Assembly: GCA_002361735.1 (NCBI GenBank) | Contig: DETS01000011.1 | Span: 1-64,000, forward strand | Direction of reading: 5' to 3' | DNA: 64,000 bases | Source: Lachnospiraceae bacterium UBA3282 | GTDB taxonomy: Bacteria > Bacillota > Clostridia > Lachnospirales > Lachnospiraceae | The notes under the pieces: model-generated | The model's database searches: none | Told to the model about the DNA's origin: nothing | What the model saw: only the letters and a program-made list of their open reading frames with translations | Position numbers and translations under genes: made by a program | Shown: positions 53,421 to 62,501 of the stretch, piece after piece | Layout of the letters: each line of letters begins with the position of its first letter | Position numbering within the stretch: the first letter of the stretch is position 1

Positions 53421-55025
53421 TTACCCCCAGTCCTCATTTAACCAGTTGCGCAGCAGATTCGCCGCCGCCTCCGGATTCTCTTCCACAAATTTATTGACAA
53501 GCCGTTTTTCTTCGGACTCGTTCTCGGAGGAGATTTCTTCTAACTGTACATTAGACTGCAAAAGCGTCTCCACGGACAGTTCTTCCTCTTCCTCCTCGTG
53601 CTTCTCGGTGCGCATACTCCTGAGTACCACAAAGGCTAAAAGCGCCAGGATCAGGATAATGAGCAGGATCTGTATGACATCCGTCGCCGTGATCGCGGAA
53701 CCCTCCGCGTCAAAGAACAGATTTTCACTGTAGGCGATCAATGTGATCTTGTTTTCCGCAATCCCCGTAGCGTTCGATACGACCGTCAGGAAAGACTCGT
53801 CCAGTTCGATCCTGGTACGCTCCGCATTGTTGAGCTTATATTCCTCCCAGCTCACACCGTCCAAAAGCCCCTGCGCCTTTGCATCCTCCTCGCGGATCAC
53901 GTTATAGCGAATCAGGGATGCCGCCAGAGAGGAAGCACCGTAATTGATCACGCCGGAGGGCGTCTCCGTGGTGGTAATCTCCTCATTCGGCAGATAGTCC
54001 CTGCTCTCCTCGCTCTGCGTGGACTGGGACTTGTTATTATCTTCCATCACATAAGTGGTATCGTCGTCATTAGAGTCCGTTCCCGGCACGCCGCCGATTC
54101 CGCTGACATTCTCGGAATTAAAGATATCCTCGTGGCTTAAGACACCCTGCGTCTGTCCTTCCGCCGGCGTATAGGTATGGGTCGTCTTTTTCTGGTTGGA
54201 GAAATCCAGCACCAGATTCGGAGAAACCTCTACATTATCAAACTCATTCGTGCCAAGGATCACCCGGCGTACATTGTTGATCAAATTCTTTTCCGCTTCA
54301 CCCTTAACGGAAAGCTGGGCGTTTGCCAGACCGGAAGCGGAATAATTCTCGTCTCCCGTAAACAGCATATTGCCCTCTGTATCCAGAATGACAATATTAT
54401 TCGTCGTCTTATTTCCCAGCGCCGTGGCGATTGCACGCGCCAAATAGGCCGCGTTCTCCTGCGAGAACTCGTCCTTTAATTCCAGCTGCACCCATGCGGA
54501 AGCTTCCTCCTCCTTAGCGATCAGCGTCCCGTCATCCTTCGGGATGTTCAGTTTGACGCGCGCTCTCTTGATCGCCGTAAACATGGAGAGGAAGTCGTTT
54601 GACAGCTGTTCTTCCAAATATTTGACATGTTTTTTCTGTTTATCGGACTCGGTCGTCGAAAAACTTCCGTCCGTCACATTCTCAATGCCGTAACCCGCCG
54701 CCTGAATATTGTTGGCGCCCAACAGCAGATTCGCCCGTCCGATTTCCTCCGCTACAATGGAGACCGTCAGCCCGTCGTCCGTGATCTGGTAATGATAGCC
54801 GTCAGCTTCCAGAAGATCGCGCACTTCCGCTGCTTCCTTTGTCGTCTCGCACTCCCGAAGCAGCACATATTTAGGTCTCGTGAGCATCGTCACGATGACT
54901 ACGATCGCTATAATGAGCAGCGCCACCACGCTCACGATCAAAGTCTTCTGCTTCGCCGTAAAGCGGTTCCACCACTCCAGTATTCTATTTCCTAATTCCT
55001 TTAGTTTCTCAGCTATTCTTTCCAC
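53421..55025 (-). CDS. fliF: Flagellar MS-ring protein FliF
   Basis: Forms the MS ring of the basal body. 534 residues: TM1 (about 26-46), ring-building motif domains (TKEAAEVRDLLEADGYHYQI), a long Asn/Ser/Asp-rich linker (about 300-350), and TM2 (about 447-467) followed by the FliG-binding C terminus (EENPEAAANLLRNWLNE). GTG start with GGGGAG upstream. Confidence 0.96.
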   Translation of the reverse strand: MERIAEKLKELGNRILEWWNRFTAKQKTLIVSVVALLIIAIVVIVTMLTRPKYVLLRECETTKEAAEVRDLLEADGYHYQITDDGLTVSIVAEEIGRANLLLGANNIQAAGYGIENVTDGSFSTTESDKQKKHVKYLEEQLSNDFLSMFTAIKRARVKLNIPKDDGTLIAKEEEASAWVQLELKDEFSQENAAYLARAIATALGNKTTNNIVILDTEGNMLFTGDENYSASGLANAQLSVKGEAEKNLINNVRRVILGTNEFDNVEVSPNLVLDFSNQKKTTHTYTPAEGQTQGVLSHEDIFNSENVSGIGGVPGTDSNDDDTTYVMEDNNKSQSTQSEESRDYLPNEEITTTETPSGVINYGASSLAASLIRYNVIREEDAKAQGLLDGVSWEEYKLNNAERTRIELDESFLTVVSNATGIAENKITLIAYSENLFFDAEGSAITATDVIQILLIILILALLAFVVLRSMRTEKHEEEEEELSVETLLQSNVQLEEISSENESEEKRLVNKFVEENPEAAANLLRNWLNEDWG

Positions 55026-55069
55026 AGTAACTCTCTCCCCTTCGGCATCCCGTACTTACAGGCAAAAAA

Positions 55070-55396
55070 CTAGACCTGCATCTGGATCAGCTCCTTATAA
55101 GCCTCCAGAAGCTTGTCCCTGATCGCCACCGTGTACTGTAGCGCCGTGGAAGCTTTCTGTAGAGCGATGGTAAGGTCGTGCGTATTCTCCGTCTCGCCCA
55201 GCGACCATTTGATCTCCTCATTCTCCGCATCCGACAGATAGCTGTTCGTCGTGTGCAGATTGTCGATCGCCGTATGTAACATCGCATCAAAACCGTTCTC
55301 CCGGTAATCCTCGATCTTTGTGGTGGGCGCCGCCTTTGCCGCGTCCCGGATCACTCCCGAGGAGACGTTATATAATTCTGTGATATCCAAAGCCAT
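55070..55396 (-). CDS. fliE: Flagellar basal-body protein FliE
   Basis: Links MS ring and rod. About 108 residues, all helical, with TTKIEDYRENGFDAML and the C-terminal AIRDKLLEAYKELIQMQV. I chose the ATG at 55396, with GGAGG eight bases upstream; the upstream ATG at 55411 overlaps that site. Confidence 0.94.
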   Translation of the reverse strand: MALDITELYNVSSGVIRDAAKAAPTTKIEDYRENGFDAMLHTAIDNLHTTNSYLSDAENEEIKWSLGETENTHDLTIALQKASTALQYTVAIRDKLLEAYKELIQMQV

Positions 55397-55439
55397 CTCT
55401 GTTTCCTCCATAATTCCGCGTTACAGAATAATCATCACG

Positions 55440-55886
55440 TTAGCTATTCAGTATATTAAGCCCCATGGTCGCTATGTTCTTGCTCGCCGAAAACGCGGTG
55501 CCGTTCGCCTGATAGGCGCGGGAAGCGTCGATCAGGTTCGTAAACTCCGTGATGATGTTGACATTGGGATACATCACATAGCCGTTTTCATCCGCATCGG
55601 GGTGGGAAGGGTCGTAAACCATATTTCCCTCCGTCTCCGTGTCCTCGTAGACGCCCGTTACCTTTACGCCCGAGCCCGAATAGCGGTCCCGTTCTTTTCT
55701 GAGTACCTGATGAAAGGGCGTCTGGGAGTTTTTCTCCTCAAACACCACGATCTTTCTGCGGTAGGGCGTGCCGTCCTCTGTCCTCGTCGTATTCGCGTTT
55801 GCCACGTTCTGGGAGATCGTGTCCATACGGAAACGCTCCGCCGTCATGCCGCTCGCGTTAATATCAAATGCACTGAACATTGACAT
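55440..55886 (-). CDS. flgC: Flagellar rod protein FlgC
   Basis: Proximal-rod component, 148 residues, with the rod signature RFRMDTISQNVANANTTRTEDG and the C-terminal FTNLIDASRAYQANGTAF. GGAGG upstream of the ATG; 39 bases after flgB. Confidence 0.96.
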   Translation of the reverse strand: MSMFSAFDINASGMTAERFRMDTISQNVANANTTRTEDGTPYRRKIVVFEEKNSQTPFHQVLRKERDRYSGSGVKVTGVYEDTETEGNMVYDPSHPDADENGYVMYPNVNIITEFTNLIDASRAYQANGTAFSASKNIATMGLNILNS

Positions 55887-55925
55887 CTGTCTTTCCTCCT
55901 AAAATTGGAAATTCTTCTCATGTAG

Positions 55926-56324
55926 TTATTTCATGACTGTCTGTAAATTCTTAAATTCCTGCAGCGTGCTCTGGTAGAGTCCCTGATAAACCACCTGGTT
56001 TTTTGCCGAATAGACGCCTTCTGTGTCAGGATCCACATTATTGCCGTCTATGCGGTAAGAATAGCCGGAGTAGTCCGTATAAGTAATGGGATTTAAGCGA
56101 TTCATCTTCAGATCCCCGACCTTTGCATCCATGGACTTATAGCGGGAATGCCGAAGCGCCTTGGCAAGCTGAACCTCAAAATTCACATCCTGCCTCTTAT
56201 AGCCGGGTGTATCCGCATTCGCTATATTGTTGGAAATCGCCTCGTTTCTGAGCCAGGAAGCGTCCATCGCCTTATCCAGCACATTCACATAGTCAAAAAC
56301 ATTCGTATTCAACAGTGAGCTCAT
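55926..56324 (-). CDS. flgB: Flagellar rod protein FlgB
   Basis: Proximal-rod component, about 132 residues, with WLRNEAISNNIANADTPGYKRQDVNFE. It is the first gene of the flagellar cluster. I chose the ATG at 56324, with GGAAGGAG upstream; the frame extends 13 codons further without a ribosome site. Confidence 0.95.
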   Translation of the reverse strand: MSSLLNTNVFDYVNVLDKAMDASWLRNEAISNNIANADTPGYKRQDVNFEVQLAKALRHSRYKSMDAKVGDLKMNRLNPITYTDYSGYSYRIDGNNVDPDTEGVYSAKNQVVYQGLYQSTLQEFKNLQTVMK

Positions 56325-56361
56325 AGTCACACTCCTTCCACAATAATAGAGTCCATATTTC

Positions 56362-56389
56362 ATTATAAATAAAATACAAAAAATTACAA
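56362..56389 (-). promoter_or_regulatory. SigA promoter of the flagellar cluster (flgB)
   Basis: TTGTAA (56384-56389), 16 bases, TATAAT (56362-56367), within very AT-rich DNA, about 38 bases before flgB. The 90-base gap after codY contains no clear terminator hairpin and no riboswitch, so some codY transcription may run through. Confidence 0.75.
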
Positions 56390-56414
56390 GTTTTTTCTCA
56401 ACAAAACCAAAAAC

Positions 56415-57200
56415 CTAAAATCGTCCCTGCTCTTTGAGTTTTTCCACTTCTTCAAAGACGACATCGTTCAAAACCTTGATATAAGTGCCTTTCATCCCCG
56501 AAGAACGGGACTCGATCACGCCCGCGCTCTCGAATTTTCTGAGGGCGTTTACGATGACGGAACGGGTGATGCCGACCTTATCGGCAATCTTGCTCGCCAC
56601 CAGGATGCCCTCCATGCCGCCCAGCTCGTCAAAAATATGGGTGATCGCTTCCATCTCTGAAAACGAAAGGGTGGAGATTGCCGACTTCACCACTGCCACC
56701 TTACGGTTTTCTTCGGCATTTTCCTCGCTGACAGCCCGCAGCATCTCAAGTCCTACCACCGTTGTGCCGTATTCGCACAGGATGATGTCGTCAATATCGT
56801 ACTGGTCGTCGCATTTGTAAAGAAAGAGCGTTCCCAGCCGCTCGCCCGAAATTTCGATGGGGGTGATCACTGCCTGAAAGCGGCGAATCCCCGGGCTTTC
56901 AAAGCCAAGGGTCTCGAGATTGACATTTTCTTTCGTTGAGAGCACTCCCAGAAGGCGCTCGTTTAACATCGGGTCAATGAATCCTCCCACATGATCCACA
57001 ATCAGCTCCGTGATGGATTCTACCGACTCTGTATCGCCGATGCCAAGCACCTTGCCCTTTCTGCTCACCACCAGCACATTAGAGGTCAAAATCTCCTTCA
57101 GGACATCACAGATATCGTTGAAAACGACCTTTCCCGAATTATTGTTGTGTAAAAGCTTCCCGATCTTTCTGGTCTTATCCAATAACTGCACACTGCTCAT
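56415..57200 (-). CDS. codY: GTP- and branched-chain-amino-acid-sensing repressor CodY
   Basis: Global nutritional regulator. 261 residues: GAF domain (residues 1-155; FESPGIRRFQAVITPIE contacts the ligand region) and C-terminal winged helix (ASKIADKVGITRSVIVNALRKFESAGVIESRSSGMKGTYIKVLN). It lies upstream of flgB as in Bacillus, where CodY represses fla/che when nutrients are abundant. I found no convincing CodY box near the flgB promoter. Confidence 0.97.
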   Translation of the reverse strand: MSSVQLLDKTRKIGKLLHNNNSGKVVFNDICDVLKEILTSNVLVVSRKGKVLGIGDTESVESITELIVDHVGGFIDPMLNERLLGVLSTKENVNLETLGFESPGIRRFQAVITPIEISGERLGTLFLYKCDDQYDIDDIILCEYGTTVVGLEMLRAVSEENAEENRKVAVVKSAISTLSFSEMEAITHIFDELGGMEGILVASKIADKVGITRSVIVNALRKFESAGVIESRSSGMKGTYIKVLNDVVFEEVEKLKEQGRF

Positions 57201-57249
57201 TGTGTTTACTCCCTAATCACTCATTCCAAAACCAAAATCCAACACTTTG

Positions 57250-57278
57250 ATTTTATCACACTATTTGAGCAATTTCAA
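57250..57278 (-). promoter_or_regulatory. SigA promoter of codY
   Basis: TTGAAA (57273-57278), 17 bases, extended -10 TGATAAAAT (57250-57255), about 50 bases before the ATG. Confidence 0.75.
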
Positions 57279-57345
57279 TGTGTCCATGCCGCAATTTGAC
57301 TGTAAGTTACAAAAATTGTTGCCATTTTTTGAATATTTTGTATAT

Positions 57346-59433
57346 TCAGGACTCCTGCACTGCCTCTTTTGGCATATCTCTGACAAATCCACAGGCTTCA
57401 TCGGAGCAGACCAGCTTGTTTCCCTTTTGCAGCATGATCGCCCCGCAGCGGTCGCACTTTACATCCACAGGCTTTTGCCAAACCATGAAGTCGCAGTCCG
57501 GATTATCGATGCAGCCGTAGTATTTACGTCCCTTTTTGGTTTTTTTCAGCACGATGTCCTTACCGCACTTGGGGCAGGCAACGCCGATCTTCTCGAAATA
57601 AGGCTTGGTGTTCCTGCAGTCCGGAAAGCCCGGGCAGGCTAAAAATCTGCCGTGAGGGCCGTACTTGATGACCATCTGTCTGCCGCAGAACTCACAAAAT
57701 TCATCGGAGAGCTCGTCGGCAATCTCTACCTCCGCCAGCTCCTTCTCCGCCTTTTCCACCGCTTCCTGCAGATCGGGATAGAAGTTTTCGAGCACGGTCT
57801 TCCATTTGACGTTTCCTTCCTCCACGGCATCGAGAAGCGCCTCCATGGTCGCGGTGAAATTGACATCCACAATGGAGGGAAACGCCTCCTTCATCATATT
57901 GTTGACCACCTCGCCCAGCTCCGTCACATAGAGATTCTTATTTTCTTTTACAATGTAGCGTCTGGCGAGGATCGTGGTGATGGTCGGCGCGTAGGTACTC
58001 GGTCTGCCGATGCCAAGCTCCTCCATCGCCCGCACCAGGGAAGCCTCCGTATAATGAGGGGCCGGCTGCGTGAAGTGCTGCTTCTCCTCCAGAGAGGAAA
58101 GCGTAAGCTTCGTGTTTTCCGTAATGCCCCGGATGAGAGTGTTTTCCTCCTCCTTGTCTTCCTCCTGCGTGTAGACGCTCATAAAACCGTCAAATTTGAG
58201 TTTGGAAGCCGCCACGGTAAAGCGGTGCTTTCCGGCATCGATCTTTACCGAAGTGGTCTCATATACCGCAGCTGCCATACGGCTTGCCGCAAAGCGCTTC
58301 CAGATGAGCTGATACAGCTTGAACTGATCTCTGGAAAGGGAATCCTTGATATCAAGGGGCAGCCTCGAGATATCGGTGGGACGGATCGCTTCATGTGCGT
58401 CCTGTATCTTCTTATTATCGGACTTTTTCTCCTGCTCCGCAGCCGCCGCGTATTCCTCGCCGTACTTCTCCGTAATGTAGGCCCTCGCCGAAGCCTCCGC
58501 CTCGTCGGATATTCTCGTGGAATCGGTACGCAGGTAGGTGATGATACCCGTGGTGCCGCTTCCTTTGATCTCCACACCCTCATAGAGCTGCTGGGCAAGG
58601 CGCATGGTCTTCTGCGTGGAAAAGTTCAGGACCTTACTCGCCTCCTGCTGGAGCGTGGAAGTCGTAAAGGGCAGAGGTGCCTTCTTAACCCGCTCGCCCG
58701 TCTTCACACTGGCGATCCGATACTCTGCTCCCGCCAGCTCCTTCTTGATCTGCTCCATTTCCTCTCTGGACGCGATCGTGCGCTTCTCGCCATCACTGCC
58801 GTAATATTTTGCCGTCAGAGGTTTTTTCTCCCCCTCCACCTTGAGAAAGGCATCCAGCGTCCAATACTCCTCCGGGATGAAGGCGGCGATCTCCTCCTCT
58901 CTGTCACAGATGATGCGCAGCGCCACAGACTGCACGCGTCCCGCGGACAGCCCGCGCTTCACCTTTGCCCACAGTACGGGCGATATCTTGTAACCCACCA
59001 TACGGTCCAGGCATCTCCTCGCCTGCTGGGCGTCCACCAGATCCATGTTGATCTCTCTGGCATTTTTTAAGGACTCTTTTACTGCCGTCTTGGTGATCTC
59101 ATTAAACGTGATGCGGTACACTTTTTTATTTTCCAATTTCAACGCATAGAGGAGATGCCAGGAAATCGCCTCCCCCTCGCGGTCCGGGTCAGTCGCCAGA
59201 TAAACTTTCTCCGCCTTCTTCACTTCCTTGCGAAGATTCGCCAGAATATCTCCCTTTCCCCGAATCGTAATATAGCGGGGCTCAAAATCATGCTCCACAT
59301 CGATCCCCAACACGCTCCTGGGCAGGTCGCGCACATGTCCCTGACTTGCCGCTACCTCATAATTTGATCCCAGAAACTTTTTCACTGTCTTTACCTTTGC
59401 AGGTGACTCCACGATTACCAGATATTTTGCCAT
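57346..59433 (-). CDS. topA: DNA topoisomerase I
   Basis: Relaxes negative supercoils. About 695 residues: TOPRIM domain (YLVIVESPAKVKTVKKFLG; TDPDREGEAISWHL), catalytic Tyr in ITYLRTDSTRIS (near 300), and three C-terminal zinc-binding Cys4 units (CEFCGRQMVIKYG; CPKCGKDIVLKK; CDRCGAIML). AGGGGA fits the ATG at 59433 better than the ATG at 59439. It lies between dprA and codY, without the trmFO, xerC and hslVU genes found there in Bacillus. Confidence 0.97.
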   Translation of the reverse strand: MAKYLVIVESPAKVKTVKKFLGSNYEVAASQGHVRDLPRSVLGIDVEHDFEPRYITIRGKGDILANLRKEVKKAEKVYLATDPDREGEAISWHLLYALKLENKKVYRITFNEITKTAVKESLKNAREINMDLVDAQQARRCLDRMVGYKISPVLWAKVKRGLSAGRVQSVALRIICDREEEIAAFIPEEYWTLDAFLKVEGEKKPLTAKYYGSDGEKRTIASREEMEQIKKELAGAEYRIASVKTGERVKKAPLPFTTSTLQQEASKVLNFSTQKTMRLAQQLYEGVEIKGSGTTGIITYLRTDSTRISDEAEASARAYITEKYGEEYAAAAEQEKKSDNKKIQDAHEAIRPTDISRLPLDIKDSLSRDQFKLYQLIWKRFAASRMAAAVYETTSVKIDAGKHRFTVAASKLKFDGFMSVYTQEEDKEEENTLIRGITENTKLTLSSLEEKQHFTQPAPHYTEASLVRAMEELGIGRPSTYAPTITTILARRYIVKENKNLYVTELGEVVNNMMKEAFPSIVDVNFTATMEALLDAVEEGNVKWKTVLENFYPDLQEAVEKAEKELAEVEIADELSDEFCEFCGRQMVIKYGPHGRFLACPGFPDCRNTKPYFEKIGVACPKCGKDIVLKKTKKGRKYYGCIDNPDCDFMVWQKPVDVKCDRCGAIMLQKGNKLVCSDEACGFVRDMPKEAVQES

Positions 59434-59486
59434 AACCATTCCCCTATCTGTATCATTCTAAGGTCAGACCCCGTCCAACATGCAAC

Positions 59487-59515
59487 ACTATACACCGATT
59501 TGCAAGAGCATGCAA
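59487..59515 (-). promoter_or_regulatory. SigA promoter of topA
   Basis: TTGCAT (59510-59515), 17 bases, TATAGT (59487-59492), within the 117-base gap after dprA. The two hexamers and spacing are identical to those of rpsB. Confidence 0.7.
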
Positions 59516-59550
59516 GGGAAAATTTTTACTTTTTTTCATTCTATTTTTTC

Positions 59551-60675
59551 TCAGGTTTTCAAAATCCGCATAAAATAGCTGCCGCCGACCTGCCCGGCAT
59601 AGCCGCACGCGCACAGTTCCAAAAGCTCCTGAAACAGAAGCGGCAGCGCGATCGACCTGCCCTGTTTTTCCATGTATCTGCGCTGCAATTCCTCCGCCGG
59701 CAGCGGCGAAAAATCCAGGATCTCCAAAAGTTCTCCCTGTATCCCCTCCAAAAAGACCAGCTTCGTCTGTGTGCCGCCTGCGGGTGCCGCATTGTCCCCG
59801 TAAAGTTCCTCCAAAAGTTCCTCCGGCGTGCACACAAGCCCCGCTCCCTGTCGGATCAGACGGTTACAGCCGCCGCTTAAGGGGTCCGTCGCCCGTCCCG
59901 GCAGGGCATAGACCTCCCGCCCCTGCTCGAGCGCCATATCCACGGTGATGAGCGTGCCGCTCCTCTCCCTCGCCTCCACCACGAGCACCGCGTCGCAAAA
60001 CCCGCTGATAATGCGGTTTCTCGGAGGAAACAGCGCTGATTTCGGCATGACGCCCGGCGGATACTCGGAACAGACCCCTCCTCCCGCAAGCAATGCGTCA
60101 TACAGTTCCTGATTTTCCCGCGGATAACAGATATCCACACCGCAGCCCAAGACTCCCAGCGAATATCCCCCCTCTCCAAGCGCAGCACTCTGCCCGATGC
60201 CGTCTATGCCACGCGCCATGCCGCTGATCACCTGCACGCCTGCCTTTGCAAAAGCTGCTCCAAACTGCCCTGCCATATATCTGCCATACTCGCTGCAATC
60301 CCTTGCGCCGATCAAGGCAACCGCCTTTTTCTCCGCCTGCGGCAGCTTCCCGACATAATAAAGCGCCCAGGGCGGATCGGGAATCTCCTTTAAGCGCTTC
60401 GGAAAGGCTGTCTCCCGCTCCGTCACCAGACTGACGCCCCGTTTTCGCAGCGTCTCGTAGGCGCCTGCCACATCATAGCCTTCGCTAAATTCTGACATTT
60501 GTGTCACCTTTTTGGCATAACGCGGCGCGATACGCTCCGAAAGCTTCCCGCTGCAAAGCTGTTCGTATACCTCCTGCGCCGTCCCAAAAGACGCAAGTGA
60601 GCGCAGAAATCCCCTGCTGCTAACGCCTGCCGCCTGATAAAGCCAGTGCAGATACGCCTTTTCCTGCTCTGTCAT
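59551..60675 (-). CDS. dprA: DNA processing protein DprA
   Basis: Loads RecA on incoming single-stranded DNA in natural transformation. About 374 residues with an N-terminal helical region, the Rossmann-type core (IGARDCSEYGRYMAGQF; VISGMARGIDGIGQSAAL; ERSGTLITVDMAL) and a C-terminal winged helix. The core shows GQ where many homologues have AH. Start at 60675, GGGGG upstream; the frame extends 31 codons into comM. Confidence 0.93.
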   Translation of the reverse strand: MTEQEKAYLHWLYQAAGVSSRGFLRSLASFGTAQEVYEQLCSGKLSERIAPRYAKKVTQMSEFSEGYDVAGAYETLRKRGVSLVTERETAFPKRLKEIPDPPWALYYVGKLPQAEKKAVALIGARDCSEYGRYMAGQFGAAFAKAGVQVISGMARGIDGIGQSAALGEGGYSLGVLGCGVDICYPRENQELYDALLAGGGVCSEYPPGVMPKSALFPPRNRIISGFCDAVLVVEARERSGTLITVDMALEQGREVYALPGRATDPLSGGCNRLIRQGAGLVCTPEELLEELYGDNAAPAGGTQTKLVFLEGIQGELLEILDFSPLPAEELQRRYMEKQGRSIALPLLFQELLELCACGYAGQVGGSYFMRILKT

Positions 60676-60688
60676 AAAAATCCCCCTT

Positions 60689-62239
60689 TCAATTCCAGAA
60701 CTTGCGGTCAGACTGCCTGTAACAGATTGCCTCCGCCAGATGGCTCTTTTCGATACGCTCGCTGCCATCCAGATCCGCGATGGTCCTTGCCACCTTTAGG
60801 ATCCTGTGATACGCCCTGGCGGAGAGCTGCATCGCGGCAAACATCTTTTCCATGTAAGCCCTTTCCTCTTTTTTCAAAGCGCAGTACCGCTCGATCTCCC
60901 CCGTTCCCATATCCGCATTGAAATGCAGCTTCGTCCCCGCAAACCTTGCCGCCTGCCGCTTCCTGGCTGCCATCACGCGCTCCCTGATCTGCTCGCTCGT
61001 CTCCTCCCCGCCGCCTGCCGCAAGCTGCGCAAAGCGCATGGGAAGCGCTTCCACGCAGATGTCCATGCGGTCCAAGATAGGTCCCGACACCCTGGAAAGA
61101 TACCGCCTGACCTCATAAGGCGTACAGCGGCACCTCTCTCTATCAGGGAAAAAACCGCAGGGACAGGGGTTCATCGCACCCACCAGCATAAAATCCGCCG
61201 GATAGACATAAGAGCCGCTGCTCCTGGCGATCTGTACCTGTTTATCTTCCAGCGGCTGCCGTAAGATATCCAGCGTCTCGCGCTTAAATTCCGGCAGCTC
61301 GTCCAGAAAGAGCACACCCCTGTGCGCCAGACTGATGACCCCCGGCGCGGGAATCCGCCCGCCGCCCGCAAGCGCCCTGCCCGTGATGGTGTGATGAGGA
61401 TTTAAGAAAGGTCTCGTCATTTTCAGAGAGTCAGCTGACTGCAGCATACCGGAAATACTGTAAATCGTGGAAACCTCCAATCCTTCCTCCAAAGACAGCG
61501 GCGGCAGGATCGACGGGATCCGCTTTGCCAACATGGTCTTGCCGGAACCGGGCGCGCCGATGATGAGCAGATTGTGAAAACCCGCCGCCGCGACCTCCGC
61601 CGCCCGCTTTAACCCTTGCTGTCCATTGATGTCCGCAAAATCCGGCTGCCCCGACGCCGCCTTCTCCGACAGCATCTGCGCCAGTTTGGCTACACCCCCG
61701 TACCCGGCGGACTGCTTTTTACTCTTTCCGGTAAGGAAGTCAAGCGCCTCCTTCACATCACCCATGCCTACGCTCTCGATTTCCCCCGTCAGCGCGCCCT
61801 CCCAGGCATTTTTCCCCGGCAGAAGGCAGCGTTTGATCCCCTGCTTTGCCGCCTCCCTCACAATGGGGAGCACGCCCTTTACGGGCTTTAACTCTCCCGA
61901 GAGCCCCAGTTCTCCCAAAAGCAGCGTATCCTGCACCGCCTCCTGCGGAAGCTCCCCCAGCGCGATCATAATGCCCACTGCCACGGGCAGATCAAACATG
62001 GTGCCGTTTTTGGGCAGATCCGCCGGTGAGAGATTGACATTGATGCAAACGGGCGGCAGTTTGATACCCACGTTTTTCAGCGCGACCTTCACCCGATCTC
62101 TCGCCTCCCGCACCTCGCTTCCCGGCAAGCCGACGATCTGAAAACAGGGCAGTCCCTGAGAGACATCCACCTCCACCTCGATCAGATGGCTGCAGACGCC
62201 GTAAACGGCCCCCGATATTGTTTTTCCAAGCAAAGACAT
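60689..62239 (-). CDS. comM: YifB/ComM family Mg chelatase-like ATPase
   Basis: Helicase-like AAA+ protein that promotes branch migration in natural transformation in other bacteria. 516 residues: N-terminal ChlI-fold, Walker A IGAPGSGKTMLAKRI (near 225), sensor region MNPCPCGFFPDRERCRC and a C-terminal ChlI domain. ATG with AAGGAGG upstream; dprA follows after 13 bases, so the two form an operon. Confidence 0.95.
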   Translation of the reverse strand: MSLLGKTISGAVYGVCSHLIEVEVDVSQGLPCFQIVGLPGSEVREARDRVKVALKNVGIKLPPVCINVNLSPADLPKNGTMFDLPVAVGIMIALGELPQEAVQDTLLLGELGLSGELKPVKGVLPIVREAAKQGIKRCLLPGKNAWEGALTGEIESVGMGDVKEALDFLTGKSKKQSAGYGGVAKLAQMLSEKAASGQPDFADINGQQGLKRAAEVAAAGFHNLLIIGAPGSGKTMLAKRIPSILPPLSLEEGLEVSTIYSISGMLQSADSLKMTRPFLNPHHTITGRALAGGGRIPAPGVISLAHRGVLFLDELPEFKRETLDILRQPLEDKQVQIARSSGSYVYPADFMLVGAMNPCPCGFFPDRERCRCTPYEVRRYLSRVSGPILDRMDICVEALPMRFAQLAAGGGEETSEQIRERVMAARKRQAARFAGTKLHFNADMGTGEIERYCALKKEERAYMEKMFAAMQLSARAYHRILKVARTIADLDGSERIEKSHLAEAICYRQSDRKFWN

Positions 62240-62396
62240 TACCTCCTTTTTACGTGATGATACAACATTTGTTACTGTTTTGATTGCTGTTACCGTTCTC
62301 TGTTTCTACTGCTGATGCTTCGTTCGGAAATCCTGCGGCGATACGCCTGAAAACTAAAATAGAATATTAGAATACTCAGAAAGTTCCGATAAGACT

Positions 62397-62426
62397 ATTA
62401 TGCGGCAGGGCGTGTGCTTTTGTCAA
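62397..62426 (-). promoter_or_regulatory. SigA-type promoter of comM-dprA
   Basis: TTGACA (62421-62426), 18 bases, CATAAT (62397-62402). It begins only 4 bases after the upstream gene's terminator. The leader of about 150 bases contains no recognised riboswitch and no gene. Confidence 0.6.
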
Positions 62427-62430
62427 GCAC

Positions 62431-62461
62431 AAAAGAGCCCGCGCTCACGCGCAGGCCCTCT
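62431..62461 (-). terminator. Intrinsic terminator of the DUF5057-like gene
   Basis: GC-rich hairpin (62434-62444 with 62449-62459, loop TCAC, two wobble pairs) followed by TTTT on the minus strand, about 40 bases after the stop. Confidence 0.8.
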
Positions 62462-62501
62462 TTCCTTTTACCCTTTAACAATTTTGTATTTTATTTAATC
62501 A

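Noticed and set aside
56325..56414. Possible CodY box or c-di-GMP riboswitch before flgB
   Set aside because: The region is AT-rich but has no good match to AATTTTCWGAAAATT, and the leader is too short for a riboswitch.
60180..60260. Loss of DprA function because of GQ in place of AH
   Set aside because: The rest of the core and winged helix is intact and the position is not known to me as essential.
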